Assembly (NCBI RefSeq): GCF_014192285.1
Contig: NZ_JACHXQ010000010.1
Span: 1 to 64,000, forward strand
Length of the DNA: 64,000 bases
Reading direction: 5' to 3'
From: Halomonas fontilapidosi
Lineage (GTDB): Bacteria; Pseudomonadota; Gammaproteobacteria; Pseudomonadales; Halomonadaceae
The notes under the pieces are model-generated. The model saw only the letters and a program-made list of their open reading frames with translations, was not told where the DNA came from and did no database searches. Position numbers and translations under genes: made by a program. This document shows, in pieces, positions 16,357 through 26,976 of this stretch. How positions within the stretch are numbered: the stretch's first letter is position 1; each line of letters starts with the position of its first letter.

Positions 16357-17181
16357 ATGACCATGAATGCAGCGACGGCAAAAGAGCAGGGCAAGGGTGC
16401 CGCGCCCAATGTCAAGATCAGCATCCGGTCGGTTGGCATGGACAAGCCCCGAGCCTGGTTGACGGCAGGGTTCGAGGACTTTCGCCAGGCCACGGCAGTC
16501 AGCCTGGCCTATGGCATGTTCTGGGTGGGGTTGAGCGTCGCCGTGACGGCGGGTGCCTTTACGCTAGGCCTCTGGCACTGGCTGCTGCCGCTGGTGGCCG
16601 GCTTCATGTTCATCGGACCGCTGGTAGCAGTGGGCTCTTACGGCGTCAGCCGCGCCCTGGAGGCGGGTCGGGTGCCCAATCTGGGTGATGCCTTCGGTGC
16701 CTGGAAGGGCCATGCGGGGCAGCTGGCGATGATGGGCGTGATGATGATGATCTTCTTCCTCGCCTGGATACGTCTGGCCACCCTGCTGTTTGCGCTGTTC
16801 TTCGGCTTCGAGGCCCCGAGCCCCGAGACGCTCTATGCCACCCTGCTGACTACCCCCAACGGTCTGATGATGCTGGCGGTGGGGACCGCGATCGGTGCCG
16901 TGCTGGCGTTCGGTGCCTTTACCATCAGCGTCGTGGCCATTCCGACCCTGATGGACCAGGACCTGACCTTCATGGAAGGCATCGAGGCCAGTATTCGCTC
17001 AGTGTCCAATAATTTCCGCCCGATGCTGCTGTGGGCGGCGATCCTCACCGGCTGCGTGCTGATCGGGGTGATGACCTTCTACATTGGCCTGGCGCTGATC
17101 CTGCCGGTACTGGGCCACGCCAGCTGGCACGCCTATGAGGATCTGGTGCGCATCGAGCCGCTGGAAGACGTGCCGAGCTGA
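16357..17181 (+). CDS. DUF2189-family integral membrane protein
   Basis: A 274-residue inner-membrane protein with a soluble N-terminus (about 55 residues) and roughly six helices. The WLTAGFEDFRQA entry, GFMFIGPLVAVGSYGVSRALE and a late SIRSVSNNFRPMLLWA segment match DUF2189. The family has no established function and is sometimes annotated as cytochrome-oxidase associated, which nothing here tests. ATG 16357 is chosen; ATG 16363 is a possible alternative. It is monocistronic and closed by a strong intrinsic terminator. Confidence 0.82.
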   Translation: MTMNAATAKEQGKGAAPNVKISIRSVGMDKPRAWLTAGFEDFRQATAVSLAYGMFWVGLSVAVTAGAFTLGLWHWLLPLVAGFMFIGPLVAVGSYGVSRALEAGRVPNLGDAFGAWKGHAGQLAMMGVMMMIFFLAWIRLATLLFALFFGFEAPSPETLYATLLTTPNGLMMLAVGTAIGAVLAFGAFTISVVAIPTLMDQDLTFMEGIEASIRSVSNNFRPMLLWAAILTGCVLIGVMTFYIGLALILPVLGHASWHAYEDLVRIEPLEDVPS

Positions 17182-17205
17182 CCCCTTCTGCTGGGGAGAT
17201 ACGAG

Positions 17206-17243
17206 AAACCCCCAGGGGCGCCAAGTGCCCCCTGGGGGTTTTG
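17206..17243 (+). terminator. Rho-independent terminator after the DUF2189 gene
   Basis: The arm AAACCCCCAGGGG (17206-17218) pairs with CCCCTGGGGGTTT (17229-17241), a perfect 13-base-pair stem with a ten-base loop, ending in a short T run. Confidence 0.85.
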
Positions 17244-17317
17244 ATATCCACTCCCCTGACCGCAGCCGGCGAATCGCGTACTCTTGTGGCATCTTTTCCG
17301 TTCGCAGGAATCCGCCG

Positions 17318-17836
17318 ATGCTGACCGGTATCGCCCTTCGTTCGCTGTTACTGCTTTATCTGGTCCTGGTGCCGTTCTCCCCTGTCCTTGCCACGCCACT
17401 GCCGGCGCCCAGCGGTAGGGTGCTGCTGACCCTCAGTGGTGATATCGCCCACACCAACGCGGGCGACGAGGCGCATTTCGACCGTGCCATGCTCGAGGCC
17501 CTGCCGACGCGAATCATCGAGACCCACACACCCTGGCACCGTGGCAATGGACGCTACCAAGGCCCGCTGATTCGTGCCTTGCTCGAGAGAGTCGGCGCCG
17601 ATGATGCCGAGCAGGTGCGCATCCGGGCCCTCAACCACTACGAGGCCGAGGTGCCGGTGGTAGACTTGCGGCGACATGACGTGATCCTGGCCATGAGCCG
17701 CGACGGCGAGCCATTGAGCATCCGTGAGTACGGTCCACTCTTCGTGCTCTACCCCTTCGACGACCACCCTGAACTGCTTACCGAGGCCATCCGCTTCCGC
17801 TCGGTGTGGCACGTCGAGCGGATCATCGTGCCCTGA
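17318..17836 (+). CDS. Exported molybdopterin-domain-fold protein, kinase partner
   Basis: A 172-residue protein with a signal peptide (about residues 1-25, PVLA cleavage). The rest resembles the oxidoreductase molybdopterin-binding fold: [10 protein letters not shown], the [15 protein letters not shown] segment, [14 protein letters not shown], and [12 protein letters not shown]. The mature part has no cysteine, so the usual molybdenum-ligating residue is missing and it probably does not bind Moco as an enzyme. The hybrid histidine kinase starts 25 bases downstream, suggesting that this periplasmic protein senses a ligand and signals to it. ATG 17318 has AGGA upstream. Confidence 0.75.
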   Translation: MLTGIALRSLLLLYLVLVPFSPVLATPLPAPSGRVLLTLSGDIAHTNAGDEAHFDRAMLEALPTRIIETHTPWHRGNGRYQGPLIRALLERVGADDAEQVRIRALNHYEAEVPVVDLRRHDVILAMSRDGEPLSIREYGPLFVLYPFDDHPELLTEAIRFRSVWHVERIIVP

Positions 17837-17861
17837 CCCTGGCCGACTGCGGAGACCTGAA

Positions 17862-20045
17862 GTGCTGCGCTATCCCCTGCGTCTCAAGCTGGGTGCCATC
17901 GCCGCCCTGGTGTTCTTCGCCGCCGCCCTGGTGGTAGTCGGCCTGGTGGCCTGGCGTCAGGACAGCCTGGCCGAGAGCGTGGGGGGCAATGCCGCCTGGC
18001 ACGCCTACAAGCTCGACCGCGACACGGTTCAGCTGCGCAGCTTCCTTGCGCGCTCAGACCTCGAAAGCGACGCACTGCAGACCCTGCGCCTGCGCTTCGA
18101 GCTACTCTACAGCCGCCTCACCCTGCTGCAGGATGGTGACATCACCGAGTTGCTCGGCAATATCCGGGTGGCGGAGCAGCTGATCCCCGAGATCGAGCGG
18201 CACCTGCAGGCACTGGACCAGCAGATCCATGGTCTCGAGCGCCTTGATGATGCCGCTCGCGCCAGCCTGTCTCGGCGACTCGAGACCCTCAGCGGTGTGA
18301 CCGAGCGACTGATCGTCGCCATCAATGGTCATCTCGCCGAGACCACTACCCGCGAACGCAAGCAATTACAGACCCTCTACGGGGTGTTGCTGCTGCTGAT
18401 CCTGGCCATGAGCCTGGCGGCCTCGCTGGTGGTCGCCTTCCTGTTTCGCGAGGCTCGCGACAATGCCGCCGCCCGGCGCGACCTGGAGACGCTGAGCCGA
18501 GAGCTGGAAATCACCGCCCGCGGGGCAGAATCCGCGAGCCGTGCCAAGTCGGAGTTCCTGGCCACGGTCAGCCACGAGATTCGTACGCCGCTCAATGGCG
18601 TCATCGGCATGAGCGACCTGCTGCAGGACCAGCCGTTGCCCGACCGCGCGCGTCACTACGCCGACACCATTCATGACAGTGCCCGGCTGCTACTCGAGTT
18701 GATCAACGACATCCTGGACTTCTCCAAGATCGAGGCCCAGCGCCTGGAACTCGAGGCGCGCCCCTTCGCTCTGGAAGCGCTGATCGATAGCGCCATCTCG
18801 CTGTTCATGCCCCGGGCCGAGGTGCGGGGTATCCGCCTGTCGTGTGACCTGGACCCTGACCTGCCGTCATATGTGGTGGGGGATGCCGGAAGATTGCGCC
18901 AGGTGCTGCTCAACCTGCTCTCCAATGCCATCAAGTTCACCGAGCAGGGCGAGGTTCGCCTTTGCGTGCGTGATGAGGGCGAGGAGCAGCTGCGCTTCGA
19001 GGTAATCGATACGGGGAGCGGGATCACCCCTCGCCGCCAGACCCAGCTGTTCGAGCCCTTTCAGCAGGGCGACCCCTCTACCGCCCGACGCTTCGGCGGT
19101 ACCGGCCTGGGACTGGCCATCTGCAAACGGCTGGTGGAAGCACAGGGCGGACGCATCGGGCTTGAGAGCGAGGTGGGCCGCGGCAGCCGCTTCTGGTTCG
19201 TGCTGCCGCTGAGCCCTGCCGACACCCGCGCGGGAGTGGAAGACGCCGTGGCGGCGGCCCCCGAACAGCGGGTGACAGACGCCCGCCTGCTGGTGGTCGA
19301 GGACAATCTGGTCAACCAGCAGGTCGCCCGGGCCATGCTCGAGCGGCTGGGCTGTCGGGTCAGCGTGGCCGACTCGGCAGACGCGGCGCTGCGCTCGGCA
19401 GACCGGGAGCGCTTCGACCTGATCTTCATGGACGTACAGCTGCCCGGCATGGATGGCCTGGAGACCACTCGCCGGCTGCGTGCCCGCGGCGGCTGGTCGG
19501 CCGAGGTGCCGGTAGTGGCCATGACCGCCGGCGGGCCGGGCGGCGACCGGGCCCGCTGCCTGGCGGCTGGCATGAATGGCTACCTCACCAAGCCGCTGTT
19601 CCAGGACGCCCTGATGGCGACCCTGCAGCGCTATCTGCGCCAACCGGGCTACTCCCCCGTCTACGGGCACCCTGCTGCCACGGCAGGAGAGCGGCCCGCC
19701 GACCAGCCACTGGAGCCCGCCACCCTCTCGGCACTGGGCGAGAGCCTGGGCGACGAGGGCTTGGCCGCCCTGATTACCCTGTTCCGTCAGCAGTCCGAAG
19801 CGCACCTTGCCGGTCTCGAGCAGGCGGTGGCAGAGGGGGCACCACGCCGAGTCGAGTATCTTGCCCACCAGCTCAAGGGGGAGGCCTCGAGCCTCGGCGC
19901 GGTGAAGGTGGCCGGATTGGCCATGCGGCTGGAGCGCCTGGGCAGGGAGGAGCGGCTGGACGAGATGGCCCTCTGCCTGGGGTCTCTGCATCGCTGTCTG
20001 GCCCAGACCCTGACGGCGCTGGAGGCCTGGTCGTCGGGCGAGTGA
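17862..20045 (+). CDS. Hybrid sensor histidine kinase with receiver and Hpt domains
   Basis: A 727-residue membrane phosphorelay protein. There are two transmembrane helices (about 7-30 and 170-192) bracketing a helical periplasmic sensor. A cytoplasmic coiled coil leads to HisKA with H238 ([10 protein letters not shown]). The HATPase domain follows ([22 protein letters not shown]), then a receiver with D524 ([11 protein letters not shown]) and a C-terminal Hpt with H669 ([12 protein letters not shown]). No separate response regulator is nearby, so the output partner is encoded elsewhere. GTG 17862 is the start, with GGAG seven bases upstream. It is co-transcribed with the exported molybdopterin-fold protein, and the layout recalls TorS-like systems. 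Confidence 0.92.
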   Translation: MLRYPLRLKLGAIAALVFFAAALVVVGLVAWRQDSLAESVGGNAAWHAYKLDRDTVQLRSFLARSDLESDALQTLRLRFELLYSRLTLLQDGDITELLGNIRVAEQLIPEIERHLQALDQQIHGLERLDDAARASLSRRLETLSGVTERLIVAINGHLAETTTRERKQLQTLYGVLLLLILAMSLAASLVVAFLFREARDNAAARRDLETLSRELEITARGAESASRAKSEFLATVSHEIRTPLNGVIGMSDLLQDQPLPDRARHYADTIHDSARLLLELINDILDFSKIEAQRLELEARPFALEALIDSAISLFMPRAEVRGIRLSCDLDPDLPSYVVGDAGRLRQVLLNLLSNAIKFTEQGEVRLCVRDEGEEQLRFEVIDTGSGITPRRQTQLFEPFQQGDPSTARRFGGTGLGLAICKRLVEAQGGRIGLESEVGRGSRFWFVLPLSPADTRAGVEDAVAAAPEQRVTDARLLVVEDNLVNQQVARAMLERLGCRVSVADSADAALRSADRERFDLIFMDVQLPGMDGLETTRRLRARGGWSAEVPVVAMTAGGPGGDRARCLAAGMNGYLTKPLFQDALMATLQRYLRQPGYSPVYGHPAATAGERPADQPLEPATLSALGESLGDEGLAALITLFRQQSEAHLAGLEQAVAEGAPRRVEYLAHQLKGEASSLGAVKVAGLAMRLERLGREERLDEMALCLGSLHRCLAQTLTALEAWSSGE

Positions 20046-20049
20046 CGCC

Positions 20050-21057
20050 TCAGGCCCGGGGGGCAACGCGCCCGGGGAGACGCCAGCGCAGGTGGCGCTC
20101 GACCACCTGCTGGCCCGGCCGGTAGTCGCCCCGCGACGCGGCGAGGGCACACGCCAGCGTCAGGATGGCGATGCGGTCGTGGTCCTGGACCGCGGAGTTG
20201 ACCGGCAGGGGCAGGAAGTCCAGCAGGCGGCTGTCGCCGAAGGTGGCCAGGCGCAGTGCCGGCGGCAGGCCGCCATCCTCCAGCAGCACGTCGAAGACCC
20301 CATCGAGCAGCGTGTAGGAGGCGGTGACCAGAGCGTCGGGCATGCCGTGGCCATCGAGCAGCTCGCGCATCAGCCGGGCTCCCTCGACGCGGTCGTAGCG
20401 CCGAGCGCCGCAGGTGATCACCTGCGCCGGTGGATGGTCGGCCAGGCCCCGCTGGAAGCCGGCACGGCGCTCCTGGCTGATCGACAGGGCCGGTACCGCA
20501 TCCAGCCAGGCGATGTGCGTCACCCCGTCGTCCAGCACCGAGCGGGTCAGCCGCTCGGCGGCCTCCCGGTCGTTGCTGACCACGCTGGCGAAGCGGCGCG
20601 GGTCGAGGCTGCGGTCCACGCCGACCACCGGCAGGCCGGCTGCCATCAGCTCGGCATAGAAGGGGTCCTCCATGGGCAGGCAGCTGGCGGTGATCAGCAC
20701 CTCGCAGCGCTGGGCGCGCAGCGCCAGGGCCAGCTCGCGCTCGCTCTCCGGGTCGTCGTCGGAGCCAACAATCAGCAGCCGGTAGCCCGCTTCGCGAGCA
20801 CCGCGCTCGAGTCGCTTGGCCAGGCGCGCATAGCTGACGTTCTCCAGGTCGGGGATGATCAGCCCCAGCAGCCGGCTTGCCCCGCGTCGCAGTGCGGCAG
20901 CCTGGGCGTCGACCCGGTAGCCGTGCTGCTGCACCACGGCCATGACCCGATCGACGGTCTCCCGGCTGATGCGCCGCTCGCGGGCCTTACCGTTGATGAC
21001 ATAGCTGGCCGTGGTACGTGAGACCCCGGCCAGGCTGGCGATTTCGGCGAGTGTCAT
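20050..21057 (-). CDS. cra: LacI-family fructose repressor Cra/FruR
   Basis: A 335-residue LacI/GalR regulator whose N-terminus (TLAEIASLAGVSRTTASYVI, then NGKARERRIS) matches the Cra/FruR helix-turn-helix and hinge. The effector domain follows (LLGLIIPDLENVSYARLA). Cra proteins respond to fructose 1-phosphate and control carbon flow. ATG 21057 is preceded by GAGGA. It diverges from fruBKA, and two Cra-like operators lie between, at 21155 and 21186. It ends four bases from the convergent histidine-kinase gene. Confidence 0.92.
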   Translation of the reverse strand: MTLAEIASLAGVSRTTASYVINGKARERRISRETVDRVMAVVQQHGYRVDAQAAALRRGASRLLGLIIPDLENVSYARLAKRLERGAREAGYRLLIVGSDDDPESERELALALRAQRCEVLITASCLPMEDPFYAELMAAGLPVVGVDRSLDPRRFASVVSNDREAAERLTRSVLDDGVTHIAWLDAVPALSISQERRAGFQRGLADHPPAQVITCGARRYDRVEGARLMRELLDGHGMPDALVTASYTLLDGVFDVLLEDGGLPPALRLATFGDSRLLDFLPLPVNSAVQDHDRIAILTLACALAASRGDYRPGQQVVERHLRWRLPGRVAPRA

Positions 21058-21154
21058 TAGCGTCCTCGGTAACGGGTAGAGGGTGATGCTACGTTGCGGG
21101 CGGTGGCTTGTACCCCCTGCCAAAGTCGTAGTTTATCGGCCTTGCCAACCAGTA

Positions 21155-21166
21155 TGAATCGATTCA
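21155..21166. promoter_or_regulatory. Cra operator 1, TGAATCGATTCA
   Basis: A perfect 12-base palindrome matching the Cra consensus TGAA-N-CG-N-TTCA. It lies in the divergent cra-fruB region, 111 bases before the fruB start. Confidence 0.8.
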
Positions 21167-21185
21167 GCATGAATGACATCACAGG

Positions 21186-21197
21186 TGACACGATTCA
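21186..21197. promoter_or_regulatory. Cra operator 2, TGACACGATTCA
   Basis: Ten of twelve bases match operator 1, and its start is 31 bases away, about three helical turns. Two same-face sites suggest cooperative repression of the fru operon. Confidence 0.6.
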
Positions 21198-21276
21198 GCC
21201 AGCGAATACGGCAATTCTCCGAGTGGCTGAGCGAGAGGCGACTACCGTCCGTCACCCGAGCGAACAGGAGAGACCC

Positions 21277-24186
21277 ATGCTGACCCTCCGCCAGGACGAT
21301 ATCCTGCTCGACCGCCGGGCCGACGACTGGCGCATGGCGCTGGACCAGGCTGCCGAGGCCCTGCACGAGGCGGGCCTGGTCGAGCGCGATTACCGCGATG
21401 GCCTTTTCCACCGCGAGTCGCAGTCCTCGACCTTCCTGGGCAATGCCATCGCCATTCCCCATGGCACCCCCGACAGCCGCCGGCACGTGCGCCGGACCGG
21501 CGTGCGCGTGCTGCAGTTCCCGGCGGGCATCGAGTGGCACGACGGCAACCGCGTGCACGTGCTGGTGACCATCGCTGCCCAGAGCGACGAACACCTGGAC
21601 ATCCTGCGTCAGCTGACCCATGTGCTGGACCGCCAAGGCGTCGCCGAGCGCCTGGCCGCGGCCGACTCGCGTGGCGAGATCGCCGGGCTGCTCTCCCGGG
21701 CGGTGGTCGAGGCGCGCCTGGATGCCGGCACCCTCTGCCTGGGCTTTCCGGCCCGCGACCGCCAGGAACTGGCGCTGGCCGGCGCGGCACGCCTGCGTCA
21801 GGCCGGCTGCGTGGACAGTGAGTTCGTGGCCAGCGTCGCCGAGCGTATCCCGCTGGGGCTCGGACAGGGGCTCTGGCTGGTCAGCAGTGAACGCGGCGTC
21901 GAGGTGCCGGCGCTGTCCTTGGCGACCACCGATACGCACCTGGAGGAGAGGGGGGAACCGGTCAATGGCGTCTTCTGCCTGGCCGCCCGGGGCGATGCGC
22001 ATCGCGGGCTGATGGAGCGCCTCCTCGCCTTGCTGGAGACCGACAGTGCCGGCGAGTTGCGCGGCCTCGATGCCGAGACGCTGCTGGCACGCTTCGCCGG
22101 TGAAACCGCCGCGGCTCGCACCCGCCAGGCCCGTGTGCTCAATGCCCATGGCCTGCACGCCCGACCGGCCAAGCAGCTGGTGCAGATCGCGCGTGCCCAG
22201 GGGATGACGATCCGCGTGCGCCTGGCCGATGGCGGTTTCGATGCGGTCTCGGCCAGCAGCCTGACCAAGGTGATCAATCTGGGCGCGCGCCGCGGGCAGC
22301 CACTCATCTTCTCCGCCGAGGGGGCCGGGGCCGAGGCCGCGCTGGAGGCGGTCTGCCAGGCCGTGGCCGAAGGGCTCGGCGAGCAGGTGCTGCCCTTCGA
22401 CGAAAGCCGCGAGCAGACGGCGGCGGTCGTGGACGCGCCGGCTCCGACGCCGCTACCGGCCGACCAGCCCCATTCGGCCGTGGCCGCCTCCCCGGGGCTT
22501 GCCATCGCGCCGGTCTTCGTGCTGCGCACGCCGCACTTCGACTATCCTCGGCACGCCGAGGACCCCTCCGTCGAAGCTCGTCGTCTGGAGCAGGCGATTC
22601 GCGAGGGTAGCGAGCAGCTCGAGGCCCTGGTGCACGAGGCCCGCGGTGGCGAGGTGGCACAGATTCTCTCCATGCACCAGGAGATGCTGGAGGATCCCGA
22701 GCTGCTCGAGGCCGCCCGGGAACAGCTGCAGGAGGGCAGTTCCGCCGAGGCCGCCTGGTGGGAGGCCATTGAGACCGCCGCCCGCGCCCAGGAGAGGCTC
22801 GCCGACCGCCTGCTCGCCGAGCGCGCCGCCGACCTGCGCGACGTCGGCCGCCGCGTGCTGGGCATCCTCTGCCGGGTGGAGCTCCCCGAGCCGCCGGCCC
22901 ACCCTTATATCCTGGTCACCGACGATGTCGGGCCCTCGGACGTGGCGCGCCTCGATACCTCCCGGGTGCGCGGGCTACTCACCGCCCGCGGCGGGGCCAC
23001 CTCGCACAGCGCGATCCTGGCCCGGGCGCTGGGCATCCCCGCCGTGGTGGGGGGCGGCAGTCGCGTGCTGACCCTGGAGGACGGCAGCGAGTTGATCCTC
23101 GACGGCGAGCGCGGCCGGGTCATCCCGGCCCCCTCCGCCGAGCGCCGTGAGGCCGCCGAGCAGCGTCTGGCCGAGCGCCGACGTCGCGAGGCCGAGGCCT
23201 GGGAAGCGCGCTTCGAGCAGGCGCGCACTCGTGACGGCCACCGCGTCGAGGTGGCCGCCAACCTGGGCAACACTGCCCACGCGGCCGATGCCGTGGAATG
23301 CGGCGCCGAGGGCGTCGGCCTGCTGCGTACCGAGTTCCTGTTCATGGCCCATGCCCAGGAGCCGGACCTCGAGACCCAGGTCGCCGAGTACCGGGAAGCC
23401 CTGGACGCCCTCGATGGGCGCCCGCTGGTGGCGCGCACCCTGGATGTCGGTGGCGACAAGCCGCTGCCCTACTGGCCGGTGCCGCAGGAGGACAACCCCT
23501 TCCTCGGCCTGCGCGGCATCCGCCTGGCGCTGACCCGCCCGAACGTACTGGAGACCCAGTTCCGCGCCATGCTACTGGCGGCGGCAGGCGCTCCTGCGGC
23601 TGGCGCTCCGGCGGCGGACGCCTCGAGCAAGGGTCGTCCGCTGCGCATCATGCTGCCAATGGTCAAGGACGTCAGCGAGTTCCGCGCGGCCAAGGCGATC
23701 CTCGACCGCCTGCTCGAGGAGATTCCCGAGGCCGAGCGGACCACCGACGTCCAACTCGGGGTGATGATCGAGGTGCCCTCCTGTGCCCTGCTGGCGCCGA
23801 CCCTGGCCGCCGAGGTGGACTTCTTCTCGGTGGGGACCAACGACCTGACCCAGTACACCCTGGCCATCGACCGCGGCCACCCCGAGCTCTCCGCCCAGGC
23901 CGACGGACTGCACCCGGCGGTGCTCAAGCTGATCGAGATGACCGTGTCCGCCGCCCATGCTCACGGCAAGTGGGTCGGAGTCTGCGGTGAGCTCGCCAGT
24001 GACGCCGTCGCCGTGCCGGTGCTGGTAGGGCTCGGCGTCGACGAGCTGTCGGTGAGCGCCCGCCAGGTGCCCCTGGTCAAGGCGCGGCTCGCCGAGGTCG
24101 ACCTAGAGGAGGCGCGTGGCCAGGCTGAGCTGGCCCTGGCCCAGGCCACCAGCGAGGCGGTCCGCGACGCTCTGGAGGTGCGCTGA
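21277..24186 (+). CDS. fruB: Fructose PTS multiphosphoryl transfer protein EIIA-HPr-EI
   Basis: A 969-residue cytoplasmic phosphotransfer protein that carries phosphate from PEP to the fructose EIIBC. Domains in order are: EIIA-Fru with H62 (IAIPHGTPD), an HPr-like domain with H294 ([13 protein letters not shown]), and full enzyme I with H577 ([17 protein letters not shown]) plus the PEP-binding barrel ([25 protein letters not shown]). A low-complexity Ala/Pro linker near residues 770-785 ([11 protein letters not shown]) interrupts the barrel region as a small insertion. ATG 21277 follows CAGGAG. The stop overlaps fruK by one base. The triple fusion is usual for pseudomonads and halomonads. 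Confidence 0.95.
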   Translation: MLTLRQDDILLDRRADDWRMALDQAAEALHEAGLVERDYRDGLFHRESQSSTFLGNAIAIPHGTPDSRRHVRRTGVRVLQFPAGIEWHDGNRVHVLVTIAAQSDEHLDILRQLTHVLDRQGVAERLAAADSRGEIAGLLSRAVVEARLDAGTLCLGFPARDRQELALAGAARLRQAGCVDSEFVASVAERIPLGLGQGLWLVSSERGVEVPALSLATTDTHLEERGEPVNGVFCLAARGDAHRGLMERLLALLETDSAGELRGLDAETLLARFAGETAAARTRQARVLNAHGLHARPAKQLVQIARAQGMTIRVRLADGGFDAVSASSLTKVINLGARRGQPLIFSAEGAGAEAALEAVCQAVAEGLGEQVLPFDESREQTAAVVDAPAPTPLPADQPHSAVAASPGLAIAPVFVLRTPHFDYPRHAEDPSVEARRLEQAIREGSEQLEALVHEARGGEVAQILSMHQEMLEDPELLEAAREQLQEGSSAEAAWWEAIETAARAQERLADRLLAERAADLRDVGRRVLGILCRVELPEPPAHPYILVTDDVGPSDVARLDTSRVRGLLTARGGATSHSAILARALGIPAVVGGGSRVLTLEDGSELILDGERGRVIPAPSAERREAAEQRLAERRRREAEAWEARFEQARTRDGHRVEVAANLGNTAHAADAVECGAEGVGLLRTEFLFMAHAQEPDLETQVAEYREALDALDGRPLVARTLDVGGDKPLPYWPVPQEDNPFLGLRGIRLALTRPNVLETQFRAMLLAAAGAPAAGAPAADASSKGRPLRIMLPMVKDVSEFRAAKAILDRLLEEIPEAERTTDVQLGVMIEVPSCALLAPTLAAEVDFFSVGTNDLTQYTLAIDRGHPELSAQADGLHPAVLKLIEMTVSAAHAHGKWVGVCGELASDAVAVPVLVGLGVDELSVSARQVPLVKARLAEVDLEEARGQAELALAQATSEAVRDALEVR

Positions 24187-25160
24187 TGGCTCGTGTGCTG
24201 ACCCTCACCCTCAATCCCGCCCTGGATTTCTCGATAAGCCTCGACCGTCTGCAGCTGGGCGAAGTCAATCGTACCCGCGAGACGCACCTCGACGCCGCCG
24301 GCAAGGGCGTCAACGTGGCTCGGGTACTGGTCGAACTCGGCCACGACGTCTGTGTTTCGGGCTTTCTCGGCGCCGACAACGACGGTCCCTTCCTGCGTGC
24401 CTTCGAGGCCTTGGCGGTGGAGGATGCCTTCATCCGGGTGCCGGGTGAAACCCGCATCAACGCCAAGGTCGCCGAGGCCGACGGGCGGGTTACCGACATC
24501 AATGGTCCGGGTGCATCGATCGACGATGCGGCCTGGCAACGACTGCTCGACTGGCTCGACGCCCGCGCCGTCGATCCCCGCAAGCGTCCCGAGGCGGTGG
24601 TGATCGCCGGCAGCCTGCCGCCGGGGATATCGCCCGAGGACCTCGCCGCCCTGGTTGCCCGCCTGCGCGCGGCCGATCTTCCGGTGTGGGTCGATACCAG
24701 CGGCGAGGCCCTGGCGGCGGCCATCGAGGCACACCCCTCGGCGGTCAAGCCCAACGAGCAGGAACTGGCCGCCTGGGCGTGCACACCACTGACCAGCGCC
24801 GACGCCCGGCTCGCTGCGGCACTCAGGCTCTACGCCCACGGCGTCGAGGAGGCGCTGATCTCCGCCGGCCCGGCGGGTGTGCTCTGGGTCAGCCGACGCG
24901 GGGCCTGGCAGGCCCTGCCGCCGCGCCTCGACGTGGCCAGCACCGTGGGCGCCGGCGACACCCTGGTCGCCGCCATGTTGCACGGCGTGCTCTCGGGGCA
25001 TCCCCCCGAGCAGGTGCTGCGCCTGGCCACCGCGCTGTCCGCCGAATCCGTCCGTCATGTGGGCGTGGGCGACCCCCGTGCCTCCGATTTCCCGCAACTC
25101 CAACAACAGACCCGCGTGCGCCGTCTCAACGACGTCGACGCAGGGGGAGCTCTCGCATGA
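24186..25160 (+). CDS. fruK: 1-Phosphofructokinase
   Basis: A 324-residue PfkB-family sugar kinase converting fructose 1-phosphate to fructose 1,6-bisphosphate in the cytoplasm. Motifs are TLNPALDFSI at the N-terminus, AAGKGVNVARVL (substrate-binding glycine region), VAGSLPPG, KPNEQEL, and the catalytic ASTVGAGDTLVAAM with the active-site aspartate. It overlaps fruB by one base and fruA by four, so the operon is tightly coupled. Confidence 0.95.
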   Translation: MARVLTLTLNPALDFSISLDRLQLGEVNRTRETHLDAAGKGVNVARVLVELGHDVCVSGFLGADNDGPFLRAFEALAVEDAFIRVPGETRINAKVAEADGRVTDINGPGASIDDAAWQRLLDWLDARAVDPRKRPEAVVIAGSLPPGISPEDLAALVARLRAADLPVWVDTSGEALAAAIEAHPSAVKPNEQELAAWACTPLTSADARLAAALRLYAHGVEEALISAGPAGVLWVSRRGAWQALPPRLDVASTVGAGDTLVAAMLHGVLSGHPPEQVLRLATALSAESVRHVGVGDPRASDFPQLQQQTRVRRLNDVDAGGALA

Positions 25161-26929
25161 ACGCCATCATCATCACCGCCTGCCCCAGCGGCATGGCCAC
25201 CACCTTCCTTGCCGCCCGTCGACTCGAGCAGGCGGCCAGCCGCCTCGGCTGGCAGGTCCATGTCGAGATGCACGGCGAACTCGAACCGCTCACGCCGGTC
25301 ACCGCCGAGCAGATCGCCGAGGCCGACCTGGTGGTGGTTGCCGCCGATCACGTGCCGGCGCCGGAGCGGTTCGCCGGCAAGCGGCTGTACCGTGCCGCCA
25401 TCGACCAGGCACTGCCCGACCCGCGTGCCTTCCTCGAGCGGGCCAGTCGCGAGGCCAGCGACTTCCAGCCACCGGCGCAGGAGCCTGTCCCGCAGGTAGC
25501 CGGCGCCCGACGCGACGGCGCCCGCAGGATTGTCGCCGTGACCGCCTGCCCCACCGGCGTGGCCCATACCTTCATGGCCGCCGAGGCGCTGGCCGAGGCG
25601 GGCAGGGCGCTGGGCCACGAGATCCGCGTGGAGACCCAGGGGTCGGTAGGCGCCCAGGACCAGCTCAGCGAGGAGGAGATCGCCGCGGCCGACCTGGTGA
25701 TCCTGGCCTGTGACATCGAGGTCGATGCGGCCCGCTTTGCCGGCAAGCCCGTCTACCGGACTTCCACCGGCAACGCCCTGAAGAAGCCGAAACCGACCAT
25801 CGAGGCGGCACTCGAGGAGGCCGAGGTGGAGCAGGCGGGTGGCGCCTCGTCACCGGATCAGAGCGAGACGAAGACGGGCAGCCGGGGGAAGGGCGGCAAG
25901 GAGAAGGGCGTCTACCAGCACCTGCTCACCGGGGTCTCCTTCATGCTGCCGATGGTAGTGGCTGGGGGCCTGCTGATCGCGCTCTCCTTCGTGTTCGGCA
26001 TCGAGGCCTTCCAGGAGGAGGGCACTCTGGCCGCGGCACTGATGCAGATCGGTGGGGGCACCGCCTTCGCCTTGATGGTGCCGGTACTGGCCGGCTATAT
26101 CGCCTACTCCATCGCCGACCGACCGGGCATCGCCCCGGGGATGATCGGTGGCATGCTCGCCTCGGAGATCGGTGCCGGTTTCATCGGCGGCATCCTGGCG
26201 GGCTTTCTGGCCGGCTACGTGGCACTGGCCGTGACGCGCTACGTCAAGCTGCCATCGAGCGTCGAGTCCCTCAAGCCGATCCTGATCATCCCCCTGGTGG
26301 CAAGCCTGGTCACCGGCCTGACCATGATCTACATCGTCGGCGAGCCGGTTGCGGCGATTCTCTCCGCGCTCACCACCTTCCTCGAGAACATGGGCTCGGC
26401 CAATGCCGTGCTGCTGGGCATCCTGCTCGGCGCCATGATGTGCTTCGACCTGGGCGGCCCGGTCAACAAGGCCGCCTATACGTTCGGCGTGGGACTGCTG
26501 GCCTCCGAGACCTATGGCCCCATGGCGGCGATCATGGCCGCGGGCATGGTGCCGGCCATCGGCATGGGTATCGCCAGCTTCGTGGCGCGCCACAAGTTCT
26601 CCGAACCCGAGCGCGAGGCGGGCAAGGCGTCCCTCGCGCTGGGTTTCTGCTTCATCAGCGAGGGGGCCATTCCCTTCGCCGCCAAGGACCCGCTGCGGGT
26701 CATCCCGGTATGCATGGTGGGCGGGGCGATCACCGGTGCGTTATCGATGCTGGTCGGGGCCAAACTGATGGCGCCACATGGCGGCATCTTCGTGCTGCTG
26801 ATCCCCAACGCCATCAACCCGGTCCTGTGGTATCTCGCCGCCATCATCATCGGCTCGCTGGTGACGGGCCTGGGCTATGCGGCGATCAAGCGCGGTAGCC
26901 AGGCCGTGGCCGTCGGGGCCAGGGCCTGA
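25157..26929 (+). CDS. fruA: Fructose PTS permease EIIBC
   Basis: A 590-residue membrane permease importing and phosphorylating fructose at C1. It has two EIIB-Fru domains. The first (residues 1-about 100) reads ITACPSGMATTFLAA and has the P-loop cysteine replaced in context by CPSG. The second (about 118-215) has the canonical TACPTGVAHTFMAAEAL with the phosphorylated cysteine. The EIIC domain with about eight to ten helices follows from about residue 250. ATG 25157 overlaps the fruK stop. The duplicated B domain, of which only the second is typically phosphorylated, is common in FruA. Confidence 0.95.
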   Translation: MNAIIITACPSGMATTFLAARRLEQAASRLGWQVHVEMHGELEPLTPVTAEQIAEADLVVVAADHVPAPERFAGKRLYRAAIDQALPDPRAFLERASREASDFQPPAQEPVPQVAGARRDGARRIVAVTACPTGVAHTFMAAEALAEAGRALGHEIRVETQGSVGAQDQLSEEEIAAADLVILACDIEVDAARFAGKPVYRTSTGNALKKPKPTIEAALEEAEVEQAGGASSPDQSETKTGSRGKGGKEKGVYQHLLTGVSFMLPMVVAGGLLIALSFVFGIEAFQEEGTLAAALMQIGGGTAFALMVPVLAGYIAYSIADRPGIAPGMIGGMLASEIGAGFIGGILAGFLAGYVALAVTRYVKLPSSVESLKPILIIPLVASLVTGLTMIYIVGEPVAAILSALTTFLENMGSANAVLLGILLGAMMCFDLGGPVNKAAYTFGVGLLASETYGPMAAIMAAGMVPAIGMGIASFVARHKFSEPEREAGKASLALGFCFISEGAIPFAAKDPLRVIPVCMVGGAITGALSMLVGAKLMAPHGGIFVLLIPNAINPVLWYLAAIIIGSLVTGLGYAAIKRGSQAVAVGARA

Positions 26930-26976
26930 GCCACGCGGCGTAAGCGCGCCTACCGATTACCAGCAGAGGTTTCCCC

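Noticed and set aside
23580..23635. Repeat or frameshift in fruB at the Ala/Pro-rich stretch
   Set aside because: The reading frame continues correctly through it and the enzyme I motifs on both sides are in phase; it is a low-complexity insertion.
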